DNA from: Planctomycetota bacterium
GTDB taxonomy: Bacteria > Planctomycetota > PLA2 > JAEUHO01
Direction of reading: 5' to 3'
Length of the DNA stretch: 38,990 bases
Assembly (NCBI GenBank): GCA_030066775.1
Contig: JASJAY010000060.1
Coordinates: 1-38,990, forward strand
Shown here: piece after piece, positions 25,831-35,383 of the stretch
Layout of the letters: each line of letters starts with the position of its first letter
Numbering within the stretch: position 1 is the first letter of the stretch
Position numbers and translations under genes: made by a program
Notes under the pieces: generated by a model
What the model was told of the DNA's origin: nothing
What the model saw: the letters and a program-made list of their open reading frames with translations, nothing else
Database searches by the model: none

Positions 25831-27465
25831 ATGAGCAGCGAAGCACAGGGCGCCATTACGGCCGGTTTCAAGGGGCCGGACTCCGACGCCGCCGACGAGC
25901 TGGCGCTCATCGATCTGCTGGTCACGGATGCCGGGCGGCGCCTGCGGCTCTTCTCGGCCATTGGGATGGGCATCTTCGTCGCGGGCATGCTCGTCTCGCT
26001 GACCCTGCCGCCCGCGTTGGGCAAGCCCCCGATCGTCGGCACCGTCATGTTCACGCTGTGCGTGTCGGTGGCGCTCCTCTCGCTCGCGATCCACCTCTAC
26101 GCGCGTCGGCGCGATGCGCGCCCGGCGTCGCTCGTGCGCGTGGGTCTGTGCTACGTCGCGTTCGCGGCGGCCGCCATGGCGTCGGCCGAGACGGTCCTCC
26201 TGACAGACCGGACGCCGAGCTGGGACGGCGTATCGGGGATCTGCCTCTGGATCGTGCTGTTCCCGCTCATCATTCCCTGCCGGCCACGGGAGGCGCTGGT
26301 GACGGCACTCGCGAGCGCCTCGATGCTGCCCCTGAGCTATGGGATGCACCTTGCGCTCGGTGGGGATCCGCTTCCCGGCGCCGTCCTGGTCCGGTGGTGG
26401 GGGCCGGGCTACTTCTGCGCCGGCCTCTCGTTCATGGCCGCCTACTCGATCCAACGTCTCGCTCGCGATGTCTCGCGCGTGCGCTCCGGTGCGCAGCGTC
26501 CGGCGCGCTACGAGGTGGTGGAGAAGGTCGACGAGGGCGGCATGGGGCAGGTGTGGCGTGCCCGTCACCAGTTCCTGCCGCACGACGTGGCCGTGAAGCT
26601 CGTGACGCCGACCGCCGACACCCGGTCGCGGCCAGAGGAGGTGCGCGCGCTCGCCCTGCGCTTCCGGCGCGAGGCGCGCGCCGTGGCGATGCTGCGCTCG
26701 CCGAACACGGTGCGCCTGTTCGACTACGGCGTCGGCGAGCACGGCGAGATGTTCGCCGTGATGGAGTATCTGCCCGGCATCGACCTGCAGCGCCTCGTGC
26801 GTGAGTACGGTCCGCAGCCACCCGGGCGGGTGATCCACGTGCTTGCGCAGGCCTGCCGCTCGCTCGCCGAGGCGCACGACAAGGGGCTGCTGCACCGCGA
26901 CGTCAAGCCGGCGAACCTAATGCTGTGCCGCCTGGGGCACGAGGTCGACTTCCTCAAGGTGCTCGACTTCGGGCTGGTGGGGGCCATGGGGCACGGCCCG
27001 AACGACATGCCCTATCTGGAGGAAGAGGGGACGGTCTCCGGCACGCTCGGCTTCATCGCGCCCGAGGTCGTGCGCGGAACGCGCGGCGATGCGCGCAGCG
27101 ACCTGTTCGCGCTCGGCGTCGTGGGCTACTGGCTGCTCACGGGCACGACCTTGTTCCCCGGCGAGGGGGGGCGCGAGGACCTGATCATGCACCTGAGCGC
27201 TACCGCCGAGTCGCCGAGCGCGCGGTTGGGGCGTCCGATCGCCGACGACCTTTCCCAGCTGATCCTCAGCTGCGTCGACCGCATTCCCGAAGCCCGCCCG
27301 GCGTCCGCCGCCGCGCTCCGCGAGGCACTGCTGGCCTGCGAGGACGCGGGCCGCTGGACCGAGGCGGACGCCGCGCGTTGGTGGGCCGAGCGGGAGGACG
27401 CCACCGCGCCCGCGCGGGGTGAGCCCGGGGCCCCATCACCGGAGAGCGCCCCGACCCGACCGTGA
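25831..27465 (+). CDS. Membrane Ser/Thr protein kinase with N-terminal six-helix membrane domain
   Basis: 544 residues. Residues ~41-63, 69-91, 102-124, 136-149, 156-176 and 191-210 are hydrophobic, giving about six membrane helices. The Hanks-type kinase domain runs ~227-510. It has a glycine loop DEGGMGQVW, ATP-binding K256 in HDVAVKLV, catalytic HRDVKPANL with D357, D379-F-G, and GTLGFIAPEV before the activation/substrate region. All catalytic residues are present. The order (membrane part first, kinase last) is opposite to PknB/StkP types, which carry the kinase first and an extracellular sensor last. The C-terminal ~30 residues are Ala/Pro-rich. The signal sensed is unknown; with almost no extramembrane N-terminal domain, sensing may be within the membrane. 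ABC-F follows on the same strand. Confidence 0.85.
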   Translation: MSSEAQGAITAGFKGPDSDAADELALIDLLVTDAGRRLRLFSAIGMGIFVAGMLVSLTLPPALGKPPIVGTVMFTLCVSVALLSLAIHLYARRRDARPASLVRVGLCYVAFAAAAMASAETVLLTDRTPSWDGVSGICLWIVLFPLIIPCRPREALVTALASASMLPLSYGMHLALGGDPLPGAVLVRWWGPGYFCAGLSFMAAYSIQRLARDVSRVRSGAQRPARYEVVEKVDEGGMGQVWRARHQFLPHDVAVKLVTPTADTRSRPEEVRALALRFRREARAVAMLRSPNTVRLFDYGVGEHGEMFAVMEYLPGIDLQRLVREYGPQPPGRVIHVLAQACRSLAEAHDKGLLHRDVKPANLMLCRLGHEVDFLKVLDFGLVGAMGHGPNDMPYLEEEGTVSGTLGFIAPEVVRGTRGDARSDLFALGVVGYWLLTGTTLFPGEGGREDLIMHLSATAESPSARLGRPIADDLSQLILSCVDRIPEARPASAAALREALLACEDAGRWTEADAARWWAEREDATAPARGEPGAPSPESAPTRP

Positions 27466-27505
27466 ATTCGCGCCGAGCCGCGCGCCGCCCCCGTACACCT
27501 GCCCC

Positions 27506-29281
27506 ATGCCCGTCGTCCAGCTGCACGGAATCACGGTCGCCTTCGGCGGCCCGCCGATCCTCGACGCCGTCGATCTGACGATCGACGCGGGCGAGCGCCT
27601 GTGCCTCCTGGGCCGCAACGGCGCAGGCAAGTCCACCTTGCTCAAGGTGGTGGCCGGGCTGCTCGAGCCGGATGACGGCCGCGTCGTTCGCGCGGGCCGC
27701 ATTGCCGTCCTCGATCAGCGGGTGCCGGACGACCTCGACGGAAGCGTGCTCGACCTGGTCCTGGCCGGCGCGGACGCGCCGTCGGAGCACAAGGCGCGCG
27801 CTGCCATCTCGCGCGTGGGGCTCGACGCCGACGCGCAGCTGACCGCGCTCTCCGCCGGACTCAAGCGGCGCGCGTTGCTGGCGCGGGCGCTGGCCGGCGA
27901 GCCCGAGCTGCTGCTCCTCGACGAGCCCACGAACCACCTCGACGTCGACTCCATCGAGTGGCTCGAGACGTTCCTCCGGCGCCAGGCCAAGACGCTGCTC
28001 TTCGTCACGCACGACCGTGCGCTCTTGCGCAAGCTCGCCACCGGCATCCTCGATCTCGATCGCGGCCACGTCACGAGGTACGAGGCCGACTACGAGCGGT
28101 ACATCGATCGCAAGCAGGGGCGCTTGGACACCGAGACGCAGGCGAACGCGCAGTTCGACAAGAAGCTTGCCGAGGAAGAGGTGTGGATCCGGCGCGGCGT
28201 TCGCGAGCGCCGCAAGCGCAACATGGGGCGCGTGCGCGAGCTGCGCGCCATGCGTGCCGAGCGAAGCGAGCGGCGCGAGCAGACCGGGTCCGTGCGCATG
28301 CAGTCGCATGCCGCGGGGACGTCGGGACGCAACGTGATGCGCGCGACGGATGTCGACTACGCGTGGGAAGGCCAGCCGATCGTGCGCGGCCTGACGACCA
28401 CCATCCAGCGCGGGGACAAGGTCGGCATCATCGGACCCAACGGGTCCGGCAAGACGACGGTGATCCGGCTGCTGCTCGGCGAGATCCAGCCGGACGCCGG
28501 CGTGGTGCGGCAGGGCACGAACCTCGAGATCGCGTACTTCGACCAGCTTCATGCGGCATTGGACGAGTCCGCGTCCGCCGCGGAGAACGTCAACCCGACG
28601 GGGCCGAACGTGACGGTGGGCGGCAAGGAGCGCTCCGTCATCAGCTACCTGCGCGACTTCCTGTTCACGGCGGACCAGGCGCGGGGGTCCATCCGCGACT
28701 TCTCCGGCGGCGAACGCAACCGGCTCCTGCTCGCGCGCCTGTTCGCGCAGCCGTCGAACGTGCTCGTCCTCGACGAGCCGACGAACGACCTGGACGTCGA
28801 GACGCTGGCCGTGCTCGAGGACCTGCTCGTGGCCTACGAGGGCACGGTGCTCGTCGTGAGCCACGATCGCGAGCTGCTCGACAACGTCGTGACGAGCACG
28901 CTGGTGCTCGAAGGCGATGGCGCATGGGGCGAGTACGTCGGGGGCTACGCCGACTGGCTCACGCAACGCAAGCCGTCCGCCTCGGCGAAACCCAAGACGT
29001 CGAAACGCGCGCGCCGCGGGCCGCGCGTGTCGCCGCTCGACAAACAGGAGAAGCAGGAGCTGCGCACGCTGCCGGGGCGCATCGAGAAGCTGGAGGCCGA
29101 GCAGGCCGCGCTGCACGCGCAGATGGCCGATCCCGCCTTCTTCACCGGGCCCGGCGAGCGCATTGCGGAAGCCACCGCGCGCATGAAGGCGCTGGAGGGG
29201 GAGATCGCCGGCGCCTACGAACGCTGGGAGGCGCTCGAGGCGAAGCGCGCCGGACCCGCCGACGCGTCCGCCGAGGCGTGA
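27506..29281 (+). CDS. ABC-F family ATPase, Uup-like
   Basis: 591 residues from ATG 27506 (MPVVQLHGITVAFGG). Two ABC domains lie in one chain without membrane helices, which is the ABC-F plan of ribosome-associated ATPases. Domain 1: Walker A GRNGAGKS (36-43), Walker B LLLLDEPTNHLD. Domain 2: Walker A GPNGSGKTT, signature FSGGERNRLL, Walker B VLVLDEPTNDLD. The linker between them is basic and helical. The C-terminal ~90 residues are basic, then coiled coil (KQELRTLPGRIEKLEAEQAA), as in Uup. Oddity: the first signature reads LSAGLKRR, with Ala for the second Gly. The start has no ribosome-binding site; GTACACC ends 6 bases before ATG, a weaker form of the leaderless pattern. Confidence 0.88.
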   Translation: MPVVQLHGITVAFGGPPILDAVDLTIDAGERLCLLGRNGAGKSTLLKVVAGLLEPDDGRVVRAGRIAVLDQRVPDDLDGSVLDLVLAGADAPSEHKARAAISRVGLDADAQLTALSAGLKRRALLARALAGEPELLLLDEPTNHLDVDSIEWLETFLRRQAKTLLFVTHDRALLRKLATGILDLDRGHVTRYEADYERYIDRKQGRLDTETQANAQFDKKLAEEEVWIRRGVRERRKRNMGRVRELRAMRAERSERREQTGSVRMQSHAAGTSGRNVMRATDVDYAWEGQPIVRGLTTTIQRGDKVGIIGPNGSGKTTVIRLLLGEIQPDAGVVRQGTNLEIAYFDQLHAALDESASAAENVNPTGPNVTVGGKERSVISYLRDFLFTADQARGSIRDFSGGERNRLLLARLFAQPSNVLVLDEPTNDLDVETLAVLEDLLVAYEGTVLVVSHDRELLDNVVTSTLVLEGDGAWGEYVGGYADWLTQRKPSASAKPKTSKRARRGPRVSPLDKQEKQELRTLPGRIEKLEAEQAALHAQMADPAFFTGPGERIAEATARMKALEGEIAGAYERWEALEAKRAGPADASAEA

Positions 29282-29322
29282 TCGACGCGGCGTCCCGACG
29301 CGCCGTCGATCAGGCCCTCGCG

Positions 29323-29328
29323 TAGGCT
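29323..29328 (+). promoter_or_regulatory. -10-like TAGGCT for a leaderless DEAD-box mRNA
   Basis: GTAGGCT ends 9 bases before ATG 29338; no Shine-Dalgarno sequence is present. Confidence 0.45.
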
Positions 29329-29337
29329 CGGCCGGCC

Positions 29338-31089
29338 ATGACCAGCCCGGACGACATCCGCTTTGCCGACCTCGGCCTCGCCCCGAACCTGCTGAAGGCG
29401 GTCGAGGCGCTGGGCTACGAGACGCCGACGGCGATCCAGGCCGGCGCCATCCCGCCGCTGCTCGAAGGCCGCGACATGATCGGCCAGGCCCAGACGGGTA
29501 CGGGCAAGACGGCGGCGTTCGCGCTGCCGCTGCTGCAGCGCCTCGATCTCACGCGCCGCGACGTGCAGGCGATCGTGCTCACGCCGACGCGTGAGCTGGC
29601 CATGCAGGTCGCGACGGCGGTGCGCGCGTACGGACGCTACGTGGGCAAGCACGGCGTGCATGTGCTGCCGGTGTATGGCGGCCAGCCGATCCACGTGCAG
29701 CGCAAGGCGCTGCAGCGCACGGTCCATGTCGTCATCGGGACGCCTGGCCGCGTGTCGGATCACCTCCGGCGCGGCACCCTCGACCTCGCCGGCGTGCACT
29801 TCTTCTGCCTCGACGAGGCGGACGAGATGCTCAACATGGGCTTCCTCGAGGACGTCGAGTGGATCCTCGAGCACGCCGCCGCAGAGCGGCAGATCGCGCT
29901 GTTCTCCGCCACGATGCCCGGCCCGATCCGTCGCGTCGCCGAGCGCCATCTGAACGATCCGGTGGACGTGCGCTTCGCGAAGCAGACGCGGACCGTCGAG
30001 AAGATCGAGCAGATCGCGGTGCGGGTGTCACGCCACAACAAGAACGAGGCGCTCGAGCGCATCCTCGGCGTGGAAGACCACGAGGCCGTGCTCGTGTTCG
30101 TCGGCACGCAACGCGCGGCCGCCGGGCTGGCCGAGCACCTCAACGCACGCGGCTTCGGCGCCGACTGCATCCACGGCGGCATGACCCAGGTGCAGCGCGA
30201 CGACGTGGTGAAGCGGCTGCGCAACCGGCGCATCCAGATCGTGGTCGGGACGGACGTGGCGGCGCGCGGCCTCGACATCGATCACATCGGGCTCGTCATC
30301 AACTACGACCTGCCGCGCGACCCCGAGGTCTACGTGCACCGCATCGGGCGCACCGGCCGGGCGGGGCGCACGGGGCGCGCCGTGACGCTGTGGCAGCCGC
30401 GCGAGCAGTGGATGCTCAGGAGCATCGAGCGCTTCAGCGGGCAGCAGATGGAGCAGTTTCCGATTCCCGCGATCGAGGAGCTGCTCGAGCGCCGGCGCGC
30501 GCGGATGATCGATCAGCTCCGCGCGATCGGTGCGGAGACGCCCGACGCGTTCCGCGCGTGGGCGCGGTCCATCGGGGAAGCGGAGGGCCTGGACCCCGAG
30601 ACGCTTGCGGCCGCCGCGCTCCGCCTCGCGTGGGGCGATGAGCCGCTGCACGCACCGGCTGGCGCCGATCGCCATGCCGACGCGCACGCGTTCGTCGAGA
30701 TCGTCCTGCCCGTCGGGGCGCGCAACCACCTGAAGCCGGGAACCGTGGTGGGCGCCATCGCAGGCGAGAGCGGCTTGCCGGGCAAGGTCGTCGGGCGCAT
30801 CAACATGCGCGAGAACGTGACCTTCGTGGAGGTGGCCGCCGCGCACGTGGACCACATCCTCGAGGTCCTCAACGGCGTCAAGATCGCCGGACGCGTCATG
30901 CGCCCCCGGCTCGCCCATCCCGAGGGCGAGGCGCGGCCGCACAAGCCGCGGCACGCGCACGGAGGCCCGAGGCCGCGCGGCAAGGGGCGTCCCGGCGGCA
31001 AGGGCAAAGGGCGTCCGCGGGCAGGCGGCAAGGGACGGCCCCGCGCGGGCGGCAAACGCCGCCCGCCCTCGAAGGACCGTCGTCGCTAG
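29338..31089 (+). CDS. DEAD-box RNA helicase, DeaD/CsdA-like
   Basis: 583 residues. It unwinds RNA duplexes, probably in ribosome assembly and cold adaptation. Core motifs: Q motif region (FADLGLAPNLLKAVEALGYE), I QTGTGKT, Ia PTRELA, Ib TPGR, II DEAD, III SAT, V ATP-contact region TDVAARGLDID, VI HRIGRTGRAGR. Residues ~455-525 match the DbpA/CsdA RNA-binding domain (FVEIVLPVGARNHLKPG ... GLPGKVVGRINMRENVTFVE). The tail of ~50 residues is Gly/Arg/Lys-rich (repeats of GGKGRPRA). It lies 56 bases after the ABC-F gene and converges with fusA 18 bases away. Confidence 0.92.
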   Translation: MTSPDDIRFADLGLAPNLLKAVEALGYETPTAIQAGAIPPLLEGRDMIGQAQTGTGKTAAFALPLLQRLDLTRRDVQAIVLTPTRELAMQVATAVRAYGRYVGKHGVHVLPVYGGQPIHVQRKALQRTVHVVIGTPGRVSDHLRRGTLDLAGVHFFCLDEADEMLNMGFLEDVEWILEHAAAERQIALFSATMPGPIRRVAERHLNDPVDVRFAKQTRTVEKIEQIAVRVSRHNKNEALERILGVEDHEAVLVFVGTQRAAAGLAEHLNARGFGADCIHGGMTQVQRDDVVKRLRNRRIQIVVGTDVAARGLDIDHIGLVINYDLPRDPEVYVHRIGRTGRAGRTGRAVTLWQPREQWMLRSIERFSGQQMEQFPIPAIEELLERRRARMIDQLRAIGAETPDAFRAWARSIGEAEGLDPETLAAAALRLAWGDEPLHAPAGADRHADAHAFVEIVLPVGARNHLKPGTVVGAIAGESGLPGKVVGRINMRENVTFVEVAAAHVDHILEVLNGVKIAGRVMRPRLAHPEGEARPHKPRHAHGGPRPRGKGRPGGKGKGRPRAGGKGRPRAGGKRRPPSKDRRR

Positions 31090-31107
31090 GCGCGTAGGGG
31101 GCCGGGG

Positions 31108-33267
<2,160 letters not shown>

Positions 33268-33303
33268 GACTCGAGAGCTCCAAAACGAGTACACAAGCCG
33301 CCG

Positions 33304-33333
33304 AATTTAGGCGGGCCGTTCACCCGGCGCCAA
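33304..33333 (-). promoter_or_regulatory. Candidate sigma70 promoter for fusA
   Basis: On the minus strand TTGGCG (33328-33333), an 18-base spacer and TAAATT (33304-33309) precede the fusA ATG by 36 bases, with GGAG in the leader. It is the best -35/-10 pair I see in the window, as expected for a highly expressed gene. Confidence 0.5.
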
Positions 33334-33441
33334 CTTCAAACGGCCTGATCCGTACGTGGGAATCGCGTGAGCAACGCGCAAACAAGGCCGGTTCGCCCGC
33401 CCCCCCGGGGTGTCCCTCGGTAGAGCGAAACTCCCGCCGGT

Positions 33442-35112
33442 ATGTGGCACGATTCCGAACGCAGGCTCGCGAAGGCCGTGGAGCGCTTCGAGGAGGGGGA
33501 CCTCGAGGCCGCCCAGGCGATGCTGCGCAGCCTCGATCGGCGCGGGGTGATCAGCCCCCGCATCGATCTCTACCTCGGGCACTGCCACCTGGAGCGGGAC
33601 CAGCTCCGCGCGGCGATCCGGCGCTATCGCCGTGCGGTCGCCCTCGCCGAGGAGAACGGCGCGCACAGCGCGGCGCCGTGGGTCGGCCTCGGGCTCTGCT
33701 ACGGCCGCCTGGGCGAGATCGAGCGGGCCACGCGTGCCTTCCTCCGGGCCGAGTCGCTCGACCCCGAGATGGAGGAGGCGCACTGCAACCTGGTGCACTG
33801 CTTCGCCCTCGGCGGGGAGGTCGAGAAGGCCGAGCGCCACGCGGAGCGCGCGGTCGAGCTGGATCCGACCAATCCGCACGTCTTCCGCCACCTCGCCGTC
33901 GCCTACCTGATCGCCGGCCGCTTCACGCAAGCGCTCGCGGCCTGGGAGCAGGTCCGCCTGCGCGCGCCCGACCATCCCGAGCTCGACGTCGGTCTCGGGC
34001 GCACCTACGCCGCTCTGGACCGGCGCGACGAGGCCGGCGCGCGCTACCTCGCCGCGATCGAGGGGCCCTTCGCCTCCGACGGGCACTACGGCCTCGGCGA
34101 CCTGGCCCTGTCCGAAGGCGAGATCGCGCAGGCCGAGCGCCACTACGCCCGCGCCGTCGCCGCCGATCCGACGCACGAGGAGGCGCGCTCGCGGCTGGCC
34201 TCCTGTCAGCTCGACTTCGGACGCCTCGATGCCGCCGCCGACACCCTCGCGCCGCTGCTCGCGGCCTGGCCGCCTTCCCCCGAGGTCGTCGGCCTCGCTG
34301 CGCGCGTCCATCTGCAGCGCGCGGAGCGGCGCAGCGCCTTCGCGCTGCTCCGGCGCATGGTCCGCGGCGAGCCGCGGCGCGCCGCCGTGTGGCGCGTGCT
34401 GGGGGAGGTGCTGCTCGACCAGGAGCGGCACCGATCGGCCTCGCGGGCGTTCCGACGCGCCCTGCGGCTGCAGCCCCGCGATGCCCGCCATCCGCGCCTC
34501 CTGGCCCGCGCCCTCGGTCGCTCCGGCCAGCGCGGCAAGGCGGCGACCGTGTTGGCGCGCGCCGCCCAGCAGATGCCCCTGGAGGCCGAGATCCACCTGG
34601 ATCTCGCGGCCTGCCAGCTCGCCCGGGGCCGCACCGAGGCGGCCGAGCGCGGCCTCCTGCGGGGCCTCTCCTGGAATCCGGAGTCGCCGGCCCTGTGGGC
34701 CGCGACGGCCGAGCTGGCCCTCGAGCGCGACGATTCCGGGCTGGCCCGGGCCCGTATCCGCTCGGCCCTTCGCCGCAACCGGCGCCATCCGGCCGCCCTC
34801 GGGCTCCTGGTGCGCTGGCTCGCCGGGCGGCGGGACTGGCGCCGTGCCGTGAATGCGGGGCGCGCGGCCGCCCGGGTTCTGCCGGAGGGCGACCCGGCGC
34901 ACCGGATCTACGGCCAGGCGCTGGTGCGCTGCGGGCGCTATCACGAGGCCCAGGTACCCCTCCGGCGCTACGTCCTCGCCACGCCCGACGATCCCGAGGG
35001 CTTCCTGGCCCTCGCAGATGCCCTCGAGGGGGCCGGGGACGTGGCCGGCGCGGTCGATCAGCGGCGGCTGGCGCGGGTGGTCGCGCGCTTCACAGCCGGG
35101 CCCCGTACCTGA
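33442..35112 (+). CDS. Tetratricopeptide repeat protein
   Basis: 556 residues, made almost wholly of TPR units. Examples are AHCNLVHCFALGGEVEKAER, followed by HAERAVELDPTNPHVFRHLA, then AYLIAGRFTQALAAWEQVRL, with about 13-15 helix pairs. There is no signal peptide or membrane helix, so it is likely cytosolic. Composition is very Arg/Ala-rich. TPR arrays bind proteins; no partner can be named. It is transcribed away from fusA with 174 bases between starts. The start ATG 33442 has no clear ribosome-binding site. Confidence 0.75.
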   Translation: MWHDSERRLAKAVERFEEGDLEAAQAMLRSLDRRGVISPRIDLYLGHCHLERDQLRAAIRRYRRAVALAEENGAHSAAPWVGLGLCYGRLGEIERATRAFLRAESLDPEMEEAHCNLVHCFALGGEVEKAERHAERAVELDPTNPHVFRHLAVAYLIAGRFTQALAAWEQVRLRAPDHPELDVGLGRTYAALDRRDEAGARYLAAIEGPFASDGHYGLGDLALSEGEIAQAERHYARAVAADPTHEEARSRLASCQLDFGRLDAAADTLAPLLAAWPPSPEVVGLAARVHLQRAERRSAFALLRRMVRGEPRRAAVWRVLGEVLLDQERHRSASRAFRRALRLQPRDARHPRLLARALGRSGQRGKAATVLARAAQQMPLEAEIHLDLAACQLARGRTEAAERGLLRGLSWNPESPALWAATAELALERDDSGLARARIRSALRRNRRHPAALGLLVRWLAGRRDWRRAVNAGRAAARVLPEGDPAHRIYGQALVRCGRYHEAQVPLRRYVLATPDDPEGFLALADALEGAGDVAGAVDQRRLARVVARFTAGPRT

Positions 35113-35383
35113 CAGGGGGCTACTCCGCACGCGTGCGAATGTGGCCCGCAAGGCCGTGCGGAATCGCACGGCGGGGTCCAACGCCTCGACGACCCCCGGC
35201 GGATCTAACTGGTGCTTGGCGGTGGGGCCCCATAAACTGCGCGCCACGGCCGAGCGGCGCGCCGGCCCATCGCCCTGCTGGGGAGCGGGCTATTGGGTAT
35301 GGCAATTGCCTATCGACCTACTGGCGGGAGTGTCCCCCCGTGTACCCCGCCGAGAGAGATCCATCTAACGGAGAGCAATTTCC
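35113..35383 (+). other. Leader region of the surface protein with palindrome
   Basis: 271 bases between the TPR gene and the surface-protein gene. A 7-bp arm pair (35124-35130 with 35156-35162) may end the TPR transcript. Further on, an unusually AT-rich patch holds the perfect palindrome GGCAATTGCC (35301-35310), a possible operator or RNA hairpin. GGAG lies 11 bases before ATG 35384. No gene is supported here. Confidence 0.35.

Noticed and set aside
35124..35162. Intrinsic terminator after the TPR gene
   Set aside because: The arms pair over only 7 bases around a 25-base loop and no T-tract follows.
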